NCBI GenBank assembly: GCA_963969495.1
Contig: OZ018321.1
Span: forward strand, 132,526,293-132,590,292
DNA length: 64,000 nt
Direction: 5' to 3'
Source: Ceratothoa steindachneri
Taxonomy: Eukaryota; Arthropoda; Malacostraca; Isopoda; Cymothoidae
The notes beneath the pieces are model-generated. The model had not been told where the DNA came from. It worked only from the letters and a program-made list of their open reading frames with translations, and made no database searches. This document shows, piece after piece, positions 28,471-40,268 of the stretch. Positions within the stretch are counted from its first letter, which is position 1; each line of letters starts with the position of its first letter. The position numbers and the translations under genes were made by a program.

Positions 28471-30427
28471 TAATATAGGAGTAGTCTATGCTATAGAGTG
28501 GTATACGACGACAGTACAGTTAGATCGTAATCACATCCCCGCGAACCATTTGCTTAAAAATCCTGCATATTAACTTTATTCTTTGAGAAAACTTGAAAAA
28601 CGCTTGGTTTGACGGGATTAGGCCGAACCATGCGAGATTGCAGCAATTTTTTCCTTGTCATCAATCGTAAGTATTCAGTCCTCTTGCACCATATTCTGCA
28701 TCAACCAAAGTCATCGTTTCTTTATTTGTTGAAGTAGAGGGTCTTTTATCCCATGAGTTGTTTGTGACTTCTTCTCTAAGGTCTTCATAAGCTTAATACA
28801 ATAGTAAAAAATGTAAGGGCGGGAAAAGCATCCTCGTAGACTTGTTGCCAATCTTCTATAATTTAAAGGTTTCCATTTGAGCTTGGTTCTGAAACTTGAT
28901 GTTGGGTTACATCTTAAAATTATTCTATCCAATGCTCTCAAGAAAGAAGTTTGTTTTAATGCAATTTAATGATACACTGACATATACATGATTTAAACCA
29001 CTTGTCTGCATGTACCGACAGATCACAAACCCTTTTAACCTGGTTTCGATAGCAACCTATGTTTATTCAACATTAATTATGTTTCCTAAAACATTTTTAT
29101 CTGACTTCTTATTAATAAGCCCTTTCCAAACACCCTAGGCCGTAAAGTTGATTTATTTTATTGAAGAGACTGGCCAAAATATTAATACAGAATTTCGTGA
29201 GCTTCGTAGTTCATACTTATATCATATTTAATGATAAAATATAAATGGGGATTACATCGGCATTGTATAGCAAAATTTATAGCCAACTCCTATTGACACT
29301 CCAGTCAAAAGCGATCAAAGAAGAGAGGGAAAAGGTGTATTTCTGGCATTTGAATTTATTCTTCTACAAAAAAAGTAGCAAAAGAGTTTTCTTTAAATAT
29401 TTTTTAAATATCTTTAGGGGGAAAATATAAATATTTGATAGAGATCCTCCTACCCAGTTGGAACTTAGAAGTTTTGAGTTAATAGATGTTTTGCTTATGG
29501 AAGACATTACATTTTACATTACCAACTAAATCAGTAATTATTTTACACTGCAAATATCAGTCACTTCTATTCGCATAAAATAGCCTTCATCGAATTTATT
29601 AGAAGTAAATATATTGACCAAAACTTATGTTTACTTGAATTATGTCAACAGAAAACAATTTTGAATGAGCTCTAAGAGAGAATCACTCAAAATGCAATAA
29701 AAAAAATCTCTCCCCAAACACTTAGATACGACACTGATAAGAAATATACTTAGAAATTAAAGTGTTGTTATCGAGAGTTCACACATGCTGACTCTCATTG
29801 TATTGCATTTAACATCGCTGTCACAACAGTCCTGAAAATGGATCTTTGAGGTGAAAAAAACACGATTTATCGCAGTTTATACCATCAAAAAAGGAACACT
29901 TGGCTTCACGCCATGTTCAGTAAAAGAAATGAAGGTCAAAGAGATGTGATACGGCTCAACTATTTTTAGTTTTCACAAATAGGTATATGTAATCACATCC
30001 CGCATATAAATATTACGAATAGAATTCATATTTAAATTAATATGTTTGAAAATAATATTAAAAAGCAACTTTTAAATTATGAATTTAATTCGGTGGTAGA
30101 TTTTCTTTGAAGAGAGAGAATATTCTAATATTAAACTGATATGCTAATAACTTGTAATTTCTACATTCAGGTAAATATGTAAATATATTGCAACAAATAA
30201 GAATATAATTTAGGTGTTTAGGATTTTATTAGCAACCTATATTTAGAATTTTCGTCAATTTACTTGTATGTATCGTAAAGTTAACTAAGACTATTCATTA
30301 TTATAAATATTATAATAATATAATATTATTGTTACCTTTTCTTGTGACTGTTATCCTTATTATATGTTCTATGGTCAACTCATACGTGGACACAATTCAA
30401 TACGATTACTTAATACAATATGCATAT

Positions 30428-30430
<3 letters not shown>
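28471..30430. other. AT-rich intron sequence
   Basis: No gene, RNA or recognised element. The short open frames present look like chance. Confidence 0.5.

Positions 30431-30499
<69 letters not shown>
30431..30499. repeat. (TA)n dinucleotide tract
   Basis: About 69 bp of alternating T and A, directly followed by the left arm of a 28-bp inverted repeat. Confidence 0.95.
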
Positions 30500-30502
<3 letters not shown>

Positions 30503-30526
30503 ACAAAGCCCACAGGTAAAATTAAT
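30499..30526. repeat. 28-bp inverted repeat, left arm
   Basis: TGCAACAAAGCCCACAGGTA followed by AAATTAAT. Its reverse complement, with one mismatch, is at 31072-31099. Each arm lies near a (TA)n tract. Confidence 0.8.
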
Positions 30527-30941
30527 TTAATTTAAGTCTGGCTTATATAAATTCGATGGTTATTTTTTAAATTATATTCACAATGCACTGTCGGAACTTT
30601 TAATTTGGGACTAAATATTTATATTTATATTAATAAACTATTTAATTTGTTTTCGTGCATCTATGTAGCGTTTTGTTTATGTATGTGTATTTATTTTCGT
30701 TTTCAATCGTGACCTCTGATGTTAATCTCTCGCTCAGATTTTCTACCTCCCTAATTGTTTAGGCTGTATTTTACCCCTTTTGTCAACCTTTAAATCTTTT
30801 GAATTTATCTGATTTAATGATCTCAGTTTGTATTTATCTTCATTCCTCCTAATGTTCTCATTTCATATTAATTCATTTTGTTGATTGGTTTTTTGCTTTC
30901 TTGTGGGCGTTCCCTCTCCTTTGTATCATCCTTATATACGA

Positions 30942-30942
<1 letters not shown>

Positions 30943-30998
<56 letters not shown>
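30943..30998. repeat. (TA)n dinucleotide tract
   Basis: About 55 bp of alternating T and A, followed by TTACAATTTTCAATACTTCT. Confidence 0.95.
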
Positions 30999-30999
<1 letters not shown>

Positions 31000-31018
31000 C
31001 AATTTTCAATACTTCTGT

Positions 31019-31099
31019 TATTCCTTGATAAAGAAGTCGAAATAAAGTTCGAAAGTACTTGGAATCCTCGTATTAATTTTCCCTGTGGGCTTTGTTGCA
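31019..31099. repeat. Possible Penelope-like 3' end and 28-bp inverted repeat, right arm
   Basis: CCTTGATAAAGAAGTCGAAA at 31023-31042 followed by GTTCGAAAGTACTTGGAATC resembles the conserved 3'-UTR hairpin wording of Penelope-like elements (a GATGAAG-type stretch followed by CGAAA). The 28-bp arm at 31072-31099 mirrors 30499-30526. Family call is tentative because no coding sequence is attached. Confidence 0.4.
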
Positions 31100-32999
31100 T
31101 TTATTGCTTACTAAGAAGAGGTTTACGATACATTTATTTGTTTCATATAGGTTTATGAATGTAATAAGCACAATTTAGTGGATACAACACGATTTATCTC
31201 GAGTATTACAAAATATTTTCCTAAAATGGCAAGGAAAGAGAACGTTGCAAAGAAGAGAAGAATTTTATCCTGAAGGATTTAGGTAGAAGAAACTCTTCTC
31301 GGCATATAAAAAAAAAATTGGACGTGACTTCCCTCTCTTTAGAAAATTCTAGAGAATGACATACAGACATACAGACATACAGCACTAGAGATTCTTGTCA
31401 AATCAAAAAATATGTTGCTAACTACCGACATGCTAACAGCAAAGCGATTTTTAAAACTTTTATAGCTCTTTCCTTCTAAAGATGAAACTGTGTAAAGCAC
31501 CCAGAAAAGTTTGAGCCGTTGGGAATAGGAACAAAAACAAAACTAAAACTGTTTGTTGTGATCTCATACATGCATGAAAAATAACTTTAGCAAAGTTACC
31601 TTGTCAGACGAAAGAAGAGTCACACTGGATGGGCAGATGGTTGGGTAAGAGGCTAGGTTTTCAATGGAATACAGGTGAAGCATTTCATCAAGCGATAACA
31701 AGAAGGAGAAGGATTGCTGACCTGATGGAAACAAGCTAATAGGAAATTTCAAAGTGAATGGTGCCTTCAAGGGAATTCGAAGGCATTCTGAGAATTCCGC
31801 ATTTTTTTATTGTACTTTTCATTATCTCATTATTGGTTCGTGTCATCGATTGAGGTAAGTGGCAGCTTCGTATTGTCAGTTAACACTCCTTATTGTCTAT
31901 AATTCACCTACTCATGTTGATCATCGCGATTAAAGGTTGATGAGGTATACCTCACCACTGTCATCGCCGTCGTTGGGGTGCTCTGGATTCTATCGTCATC
32001 TTTTCATTTGAGGTCTTCGAAGTGATCATGTGACCTCGCTGTTGGGCATGCGCCATCGTCGTGGCTTCGCCTTCATCATCTTTTCTTTGTAGTCGCATCT
32101 TTGCCATCGTCACATGTAAAGTCAGAGGTCACAACACTGCAAGACAATCTAAATCAAGTTATTGCCTCCGTCAATCCTTCGTTCTAATCACCTCTTTGCC
32201 TTTGTTATTTTCTCCATCGTTATGTTTTCGACATCGTCACGTCTCCACAATAGTAATTTTGCGATCCTTGCTTGTTGATTGTTCTTTATTTTTATTTATA
32301 TATCCAATTTTGATTGCTTTTGTACTTTTTTGCGTTTAAATTATGTTATGTTATGTAGTATTCAACATAACGTGTATTACGTGCAAATGGGCCGAAATGC
32401 TATTGGATTGGCGAGTATATAAAAACTAAAACAAAAAAACGTTGAAAAATACAAGAAAAATCGAAGAAGCAGAGATCCCATCACTGGAAGACACGCTGCA
32501 TCATCATCACATCTTTGCCATCGTCATTTTGTGATCCTTGTTTTTCGAATGCTTTGTACTTTTTAGTCTTTTTGTTGTAATTTTTTATATATACTCGCAA
32601 TTTGGATGGAATTTGGCCTTTATACGTTTAATATATGTTAATTTATGTTACTTGATCCAAACCACGTAGATTGACGATTCCCTTTTCAGTTTTTTAGGTG
32701 GTAAACTTAAAATTTAGTATTTTCATAACCTATCAGCAAGGAAAAAACTATTAAATGACCTACATATAGTTTTTTTTCTCTTTTTCTCAATTCTCATTTC
32801 ATCAGGTCCATAACCCATATCAATGAATGGTCAGCATATATAGTTAAACATTTTTTTGGCATATAATTTAATTTTATACTTTTAATGCAGTAGGCAATTA
32901 CGAAAAATATAATTGCAAAAACCACAATTTAAGACTACAAATGTAATGTTAAACCGCTGTAATAATTTACTCTCAGCCAAACCAATTGTCCAAATTTAT
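31100..32999. other. Intron sequence with LINE-tail-like phrases
   Basis: No intact gene. A (GACATACA)n microsatellite of three units lies at 31357-31382. At 32220-32340 and 32505-32650 two related T-rich stretches (ATCGTCA...TTGCGATCCTTG.../...TTGTACTTTTT) form an imperfect direct repeat. At 32385-32425 the phrase ATGGGCCGAAATGCTATTGG resembles the 3' UTR ends of some LINEs. These look like decayed LINE 3' ends, but I cannot place them firmly. Confidence 0.35.
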
Positions 33000-34350
33000 C
33001 ATTCAAAATACGACTTCTGTTGGGGCTATTAACCATGCCAGCTAACAAAAAACAGCCATTCCGCCGCTGCAGAGGAAGGTACTATAGTGTTCCATTTCTT
33101 TCAGTTCGTCCTTATATCAGGATACCCATTGAAATAGTAGAGTGCCTTACTGGTGTCCTTCAAATAATGGAGGACTTTGAAGTCTTTCTTTATGTTTGGT
33201 AGCAGAAAATGAGCCATCCGTAGTTTTGAACAAATCGTCTTCAGATAATGAGTTTGAGTTCCCCAAATTATTCCCGCTGCTGTCAGAATTACAATTTCTT
33301 ACATACATTTGCATCTTTCCTTTTAATTGAGACTTGGTTGTTTTATGATCGCCAAAATTAAGCCCTTACAACATTGATATGCATCTAAGTTTGAAATACG
33401 ATTTAGATAATGATGTCAAAACGTCACCAGTTACCTCACGGCTCACCGACAATAAAATACCAAATCTGATATTGAAGCTAGAGACGACTACTGCCAGTAA
33501 TGACATGCAGTGTCTCAAGGGCAAGTCGTTTGGTTGGATAGGCTCAAATCTTGCGGTGGCAACTTGAGGCACTGCTCAAGTCTTGCGATGGCAACTTGAG
33601 GCACTGCTCAAATCTTGCGATGGCACCTTGAGGCAATATGAGTCTTGGAAAACAACCGTAGTAGCATGCCTTCTGTGCCTCCAATTTGTTGAGGGCTGCT
33701 GCGATTGGTTTTATAACAGACAAATATTCTGAAATAAATTTCAATTCATTGTCTTTGACGATGGGTAGAATCGGTTCTTCAATAGCTACATTCACAGCAT
33801 TCTTATGTTTATATATTTTGCTTAATGCGTAGTACATTTAGTTCCATCGTGAGACACATGGGTACATAAATTGTACGCCGATTATATCCTGTATTTTTTT
33901 GGCTGACTTAGCTTAACCAGCATAATTCCACATGAGTAAACTTTTTCCCATTGCAGAATGCTTTATCTTCTTTAGCTCAGGCAAATTTAGTCCTTTATCT
34001 GCATCAGTCGTTGCTACCAAGATCAATCTGTACGAAGCACTTCGAATATGCAATGATACTTTCACTGACTCTTCTCCATGCCTCCTGAATATTTAGGAGG
34101 ATTGCCGCTGATAACCTCTTCATTTGAATCTTTTTCATCATCATTATCTTCATCACTCTCATAAGTATGATTCTGAACACGAACACCGAATATTTTTAAA
34201 TATTTCGCCATGCTCCATTCATTGTCGGTGACTATAGATAGAACTTTTCTATGAGATAAACCATAATCTAAGTTAATCCTTTCCAGTATTGCAGCAATAT
34301 TATCAAAGATGTGTGTTCCACGAATTCTTGGGCATGCTAGTGTAACTGAT
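33000..34350 (-). pseudogene. Dead hAT-type transposase
   Basis: On the minus strand the broken frames follow hAT-superfamily transposase order. Around 34310-34060 there is a VTDNEWSMAK block and an acidic ESDEDNDDEKDSNEE linker, corresponding to the RNase-H fold and the acidic stretch before the Cys-His insertion. At 33837-33620 comes PIAAALNKLEAQKACYYG, a hallmark of hAT C-terminal halves. Then 33572-33366 has SSFNIRFGILL and SKSYFKLRCI (compare R-F...HPKFKLRWL). Many stops. Terminal inverted repeats and an 8-bp target duplication were not located, so ends are approximate. The functional class is established for the family; inactivity is directly seen. Confidence 0.65.
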
Positions 34351-36059
34351 CAAGTCATAATTGATCTGTAATGAAAGAATATAAATTCAATATTTGTCTA
34401 AACATTTTTTTGCTTAATTTAATAATATTGGTTAGACACGCACTAGTTATACTGCGCAACCAAACATTGAATAGAAAAACTATGTAATATATAGGAGGCA
34501 ATTAAGCAATAAGTCGCTTACCATACTACCACATCAGTGCCCCATCTCATAGCAAGAGTCCATATTCACAGCAAAATTAACTCATCAAACATATGTCGAA
34601 TAATTGAACATTATACAATAAGTCTATCAGATTATCAGCCTATCACCAATGGTCAATTTATCAATTATATAAAAATAATACACGAAATCAATAACATACC
34701 GAATGCGTATTGAATTTCATGAATCTGCTCTGATTAATTGACCATATGTCGCATGTAGCACACATTTAGTCAGCTGCTTCCAGATTTGGTTGTATGTCTT
34801 CCTTCATTTTACTGGTTGTTGTTGCAAGATATAGGAGCCAAGGGACCTTTTGATGTGACCTGAACAGCCGGGTTGACATCTGACCAAAATAATTAAAACA
34901 ATTAGATCCGATGGAAAAATAAAATATTTAGCTAGGCTAACGATAGGCTCCCTAACCCACAATTTGATTAATTATTTTAATCAGATATTAGCTATGGACA
35001 TCTAAGTAAATGTATCATTAGTCTTGGCACCAGTCACTTAAAATATGACTTGAACAAATATGTTAATGTTGCTTGTCTAGTCAAGGCCAGGAAACAAAAT
35101 TGTAGTTTTATTTATATACTGCATACGCTTGTTACTGTGTCAGATATTTTAGACAATTTGAGAATACTTTTCGTTTAACAGCACAGATTGATCCTTATCT
35201 AAATATATTGAATACTATTCTGGTGATAAACTAGAATATCTGTGTTCTTTAGGAGTATGTTGAAATTGTAAAATTGCCTTCATTATTAAAAAATTATATC
35301 TAAATAAAATATGTTTATAAAATATTTATTATGAATAGGGGCATATAGACTACATTTTATGCCTATATTATATTATATGTGAACATACTATATTTTGTTA
35401 ATATATAGAAAAAATTAATAAAAATTAAAAGATTTTGCTAAATTCTTTCATTAATAAGGTTAAACACATAAAAGTATTATTTGACGCATAGTAAATGTGC
35501 ATAATGTTCAATTATAAAACAAATCAATTATATAAATAATTAACTATAATTTAACAAATGATATCAATGTTCGCAAACTATATACTTTTCTATATGTAAT
35601 CTTTACCATTTTGGTGAATGAAAAATCAACGATTTTGACGATATGACAACATCATTTGTTTAAATAGGGACCTTATGACACTCGTTGCAGAAAACCAGCA
35701 GTCGGCGTTGAACAAAGTTGCCACCAGATGTCGCTTGGAGAAAAAACAAATGACATTCGCATGGCGGTATATTTAAGAATCTAAAATTAAAAGTGATCTT
35801 GAGGTCGAAAGATCACTGTAATAAAAGTGATCTTCAAGATCAAGATCGTGCCCTTATCTGTCAGTACAGTTAGTTTATTGTGGTGAATTGAGTCTATCCA
35901 CTGATTATGTAGGGGGCATTGTTTTGCGTGAGTTTCAATTTGTCAATGTTGGATGCCATGTGGAGAAAGCGCAGTTAATGTGGAACGTGTGAACTACTTG
36001 GTGTATGTGTTTTTTTCTTTGTTTTTCCAAGTTTGAGCCAGTTAGTGCACACGGTACGT
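34351..36059. other. AT-rich intron sequence
   Basis: No gene. Around 35790-35850 there is a small cluster of AAGTGATCTT/AAGATCACT repeats, able to pair locally. A GC-richer 200-bp patch around 35680-35760 may be repeat-derived but is not assigned. Confidence 0.4.
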
Positions 36060-37400
36060 TCAGTATTTTGAAGCCTTGTTTTAGGTTTCAGTCATGTGTT
36101 GCACGATCATGGAAGGTCGAATATGAGGTCAAATATTGTGAGAGTTTTTAAGTTTGATGGTCGGGTAACTATAGGGAGTTTTGTGGTAGGTGAAACGGGT
36201 TACTGAGGAATTTTGATGCAAGACTTTCATTCTGTTTTCGTACAGCTGGGAATGGATGTCAGAAGAAGTAGGTTTATATTTTTCTAGAGGCTGTCTTATG
36301 AGGTGATGGCTAGGTTGTCAACCTAGTATTAAATGGCAATGTAGGTCTCATTGGGTTTTGTAGCGCAAGAATTAGTTGAAAAGGGTTGAGATGTGATTTG
36401 CCTCTTGTGGGACGCCATTGTATAGATGCATGTATTTTGATTATTTCTGGCTTTGAGTGACTGGCTCGTATGTCATTGATCAAGTAAATGAGACACTTTT
36501 GTCGTTTTGGTGTAACTAGTATTGAGGGTTTTCTGTGTTTGGGATCATATTTAAAGCTTTGTTTATATAAATGGCGACTAGATGTTTTCTTTGGGGGTGG
36601 GATATTGGTTGAAGCCCTCTAGGATGTATTGTGTCAGGTTTGTGATAATGTTAATTATGTATTATTTTTTTCTGAGCGCGTGTATGGTCGGGGCTAGTGG
36701 GATGCTAGGTCAATGCGTTTTAAAATGAGTTTCTCAATGTTCTGTGGATATTCTGAAAGGAAGTGAGATAGGGCGCTAGGGTGGTGCTTAACTTGTTGTT
36801 TATTTTTTTATTTAAATATGGGGACAATGGGTTTTTTCTCACATTGTGAGGATTCGGTTGTGGTGGAGCCAGGATTCGATTAAATATTTTACTGAGGGCA
36901 AGGATGGCGTTGGAACCATAGAACTTTAATTATAAGTTCGTGATCACGTCTGGGTCTGTGGCTGTTCATTTTTTCAGAGTTTTGATGATATCAGTGGTTT
37001 TGCTGGTTGATGGTAGGAAGGAATGTTATGTCAATAGAGATTCTTCGAAAGTTTTTGATTATTTTGCTGTTTGATAGTATTTATAAATGATTTTTTAATA
37101 GTTCGTCATTATGAGGTTGCAGTGTTGTTTAGTAGAAAGGATTCATTTGTTTGTTCGAAAGGCTTTGTGAGTTAGAGAGATGGTTCTTTTTTCAGTTGTG
37201 TGGAGATTTAATTGCCTTGCAGAGTTTGGTTATATTGATTTTGTTACTCATGCCTTTAATATATTTTTTCCAATTTGTCTTTTGGGTGAAGTTTATAAGG
37301 TGTTTATTGAGTTTATTTATCTCTTTGAATTGTTGAGTGGTTTGATGAGTGTGTGTTCTGTGTTGTTTGAGGTGGTTTCTTTATTTTTTTTTGGTCAGCA
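36060..37400 (-). pseudogene. LINE reverse-transcriptase relic (Jockey/CR1 type)
   Basis: The + strand here is strikingly T/G-rich. On the minus strand, broken frames preserve RT landmarks in order: ATDPDVITN followed by LKFYGSNAILALSKIFNRIL near 36980-36870 (compare the GPDGI..LK motif), later TQYILEGFNQYPTP near 36640-36600, and IRASHSKPEIIKIHASIQW near 36480-36420 (the region before the GVPQGxxLSP box). The catalytic YADD region is not recognisable. Heavily mutated. The family call comes from motif order and is moderate. Confidence 0.5.
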
Positions 37401-37419
37401 AATTCTGTTGCTTTTTTTA

Positions 37420-37875
37420 TTCCACAAAGATACACCGATAGTCATGAAGACCAAGTTCTTGCTCCACATCATCACTTATAGTGTGGTGAGAAGCGAGAGC
37501 CAAGGAATGGCCCTATTTATTTTTCCGGAGGGATCTATCTAGAGCCTGAAAGAGTGGGTGTTGCTCATGATCCAAGTGGTCGTTGTTGGAAGGCCGTACG
37601 TGTGTCAGCAGGACTCTGCACTATGCCACACAAGCAGGAAAACCTAGTCTCGGTTGTCAAACAATTTCTTTGACCACATCCCTCCGAGCATCTGTCCCAC
37701 CAACTCTCAAGACAACAACCCTCTGGACTATTATGTGCAATGCGGAGTTGAGAGAGAGACCGTCAAGTCTCCGTGCACTACCGATGTTGCTCTTCATTCC
37801 ATGAACACCACAGTTTTCACCGCTTGTAGGCGGTGGTTTAAACTAACAGTGATTACATTGAATAAAATTAATTTT
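37420..37875 (+). pseudogene. Tc1/mariner-type transposase fragment, catalytic half
   Basis: The + strand in two overlapping frames shows MKTKFLLHIITYSVVRSESQ, then GRPYVCQQDSALCHTSRKT near 37590-37645 (second catalytic Asp in QQDSA). Next come NPLDYYVQCGVERET near 37725-37765 (third Asp in PLDYYV) and a C-terminal VFTACRRWF near 37812-37840. This order is typical of the mariner-type family whose third motif is NPLDYxVW. The N-terminal DNA-binding half and terminal repeats are missing. A stop occurs after the first block and a frameshift between the catalytic motifs. Confidence 0.72.
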
Positions 37876-38594
37876 ACGATCCTTCATATCTTCTTCATGA
37901 AGCTTTGGTAAATATATCTTTATAAATTAAATCTGTGTTATTTCCATTTATATTGAAGTTGGGGGACAAAATATTCAGCGTACGCTGTATATGTTACAAT
38001 TTTTGGAATCAATTAATAAGGAATGACGGAACACGGATCTATTTTTCGAGTTCCGAATCTCAGAATCAATCAAAAGAATAGGTAATCTGGGAAGGAGTCT
38101 CATTCTGATATACGTTCGGCTTCTCTATATTGGCAACGCGCTTGGGGGAACGTGAGAGCATTATCTTTTAGATTATGGAGACTTTTGGCCCACATTCTAT
38201 TGCTAGGTTAGTTATTTATAAGTGGTATCTCAAAGCAAGAAAGAAGTACCTACTATGACTAATTTTGAAGAGAATTAAGAAAAAGAACCATGATTGGACA
38301 TAATCTTGTGTAAGGTGAAAATTAAAATTTCTAGGAACTTCACACATAAGAGATTAAACTCTTTGAAATATGAACTTCTTCAGTCTATGTCCTTAAGTCA
38401 CTAAAATGTTTCCATATAGTTCAAAAATTAAGAAACCTTCAAAATTCAAATCAACTCCACCAGTTCAGCCATCCCTCTTAAATTTATCCATAGTGTCCAA
38501 AAAGCTTCTGATGGTTTATCGACCTATCTTTTATGATGTAATGCAGATATTCTTGTACGTATGAAGGCTCTACGGTAACAGAAGTTCAGATGAT
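37876..38594. other. Intron sequence, nothing recognised
   Basis: AT-rich, no coding or repeat signature noted. Confidence 0.5.
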
Positions 38595-38830
38595 GTGCTT
38601 ATCGCTATGCGCAAGTATGTGTTCTCTATGATAACAAAAACTGGAGTGATTTATTTTAAGCTATGTGTTCTCTATGCCTACGAAGATAAAGTTGATTTAT
38701 CTAATGTTATGCGTAGGCTATGTGTTCTCTATGCTTTCGAAGATAGGGTTGATCTATTTAATGCTATGCGTAGGTTATGTGGGCTGTATGGCTAAGAAAT
38801 TTCGTTGATTTATTTAACGCTGTGTAAATC
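38595..38830 (+). repeat. 63-bp tandem repeat, about 3.5 units
   Basis: Units share CTATGTGTTCTCTATGCC-type cores followed by AAGATA-AGTTGAT-TAT-TAATG-TATGCGTAGG. In one frame it is open for 66 codons and encodes repeats of the kind LCVLYAYEDKVDLSNVMRR (21 residues per unit). No start context or flanking gene supports expression, so I treat it as a minisatellite. Confidence 0.7.
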
Positions 38831-39719
38831 AGGGTACTGCATGTATGGGCTTTCTATCACTAAGGATAAATTATGTTTGGTTATTTTAATAAATGTTATT
38901 TTTCGGACTAAACTTTATCAACCATCCTTTATTTCTTTCTTTGGGAGTAAATCTATTTCAATTTTAAACGTGAACTCATCTTCAAATTCTTTCCGGTCAT
39001 CCTGTAAGAAAAACAGAAGACCTTTGAGGCTCCTTTTATTATTCGGTCGTCATCATCATCTACATTAGGTGGCGTATGTGTACTATTCACCAATTAAGCT
39101 GTCTCGCATCTAAGTTTAAATTCATATAATTGACACTCTCACACACCAAACTTTTGTGTGGCCATCTTGTATATATTTGCTCGGTGTTACCTTGAACGTG
39201 ATTTTGTAGCCCTTTGACTGGTAGATAATGGTCTGCGTAGGTTTGATGTAGCACAAATTGCTTACCAACTGTTTCTACTTGACGGCTTTAGGAAATTTTC
39301 GAATAGCAATTAAAAAAATAGAGAAAAAAGCCCACAATCTTATCCAGGCACTTTATGAAAATTCTGAGATTAACGAGCTATTTCTAGGCTCTTTCTAGCT
39401 TAAAAGATCCTTAAAACTCTTATGGGTAAATTTTATACTAAATCATTTGCAATTTCATTAATGATTAATATTTAAACCGGTTGTCTTTGAGAGACTTCCA
39501 AAAACGAAAATATTACAACATTTTTAAATTTATCGTATATTTTGCATAGAATAATTTTTCAAAGCTTTCGATCATATTATTTTTTTCAAAAACCTAAAAA
39601 TTCATTATAAAACAGCATAAAAATTGAACGAAAACCAAAAGATAATCCTGTTTAAAAGAAAGGATTAAATCCTTAATTAAACCCGAATCATTAATTTTAA
39701 TTACTTCTTTTCGTTTCAG
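38831..39719. other. End of 30.5-kb intron
   Basis: AT-rich. It ends with the acceptor TTCTTTTCGTTTCAG at 39705-39719, which has a good pyrimidine tract. Confidence 0.6.
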
Positions 39720-39858
39720 GCTGCAAAAACTCTTGGAATTATCGTGTCTGCTTTTCTACTATGTTGGCTCCCGTTCTTCACTTGGTATTTGTTCCATACT
39801 TTATGCGGCGAGAACTGTCACAGTCCCGAGCTACTCGTAAACATACTATTCTGGATAG
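39720..39858 (+). CDS. Octopamine beta-like receptor, TM6-TM7 exon
   Basis: A 139-bp exon, starting in phase 0 and ending after the first base of a Gly codon (phase 1). It encodes AAKTLGIIVSAFLLCWLPFF, the end of the third loop plus TM6 with the class-A CWxPFF toggle motif, then TWYLFHTLCGENCHSPELLV (extracellular loop 3, with a CxxxC pair that often forms a disulphide) and NILFWI, the start of TM7. The wording AAKTLGII...LLCWLPFF together with ILFWIGYFNS is characteristic of arthropod beta-adrenergic-like octopamine receptors, which couple to Gs and raise cAMP. Other amine receptors (dopamine D1-like, 5-HT7, tyramine) differ at [14 protein letters not shown]. The donor is ATAG|GTAAGAG. Confidence 0.9.
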
Positions 39859-39994
39859 GTAAGAGCCTATTTGCAGTCGGTTAATGTTAATATAAGACAC
39901 AGGTAAATGCCTATTTTCGGAAATTTGGAGACGTGTGCAGTGGCACCATAGAGGAATATTCAATCCAGACAACTTCCTCACCTCAGAAGAGACA

Positions 39995-40268
39995 CCCAGG
40001 GAACTTTTCTTTTAAGAGAGAGCCTATCTAGCGACTGCCTACTAGGGCAAAAGTAGCCCTACTCACGCTAAAGCCTACTAGTAGGCTAGATTAAAAGACA
40101 AATAACAACATATAAATAACAAATAACAGATAAAATAAAGAGAAAAACTAAGCACAAGCTAAAAAGCAAACAAAAAACAATAAAAAAAGAAAAGGAAGAA
40201 AAGAAACAAGAAGGAAGCGCGCTCCGGCGTCGGGGTAGGCCCGACCAGTAAGGAAATCCATGCTTTGT
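39995..40268 (-). pseudogene. Inverted LINE 3' end in the receptor's last intron
   Basis: On the minus strand this shows a CxxFPYWSGLPRRRSALP-like end of ORF2, a T-rich 3' UTR, and TAGCCTACTAGTAGGCTTTA followed by CTAGTAGGCAGTCGCT. These correspond to the UTR core TAGCCTAGTACTAGGC...AAGTAGGCAGTCGCCGAATGGGC of the LINE at 63724-63790. It is short, 5'-truncated and inserted antisense to the receptor. Confidence 0.6.

Noticed and set aside
37180..37542. 120-codon Phe/Leu-rich frame resembling a membrane protein
   Set aside because: Its first part is the antisense of a LINE reverse-transcriptase relic (T-rich strand), and its end runs into a transposase fragment. The hydrophobicity is a by-product of T-richness.
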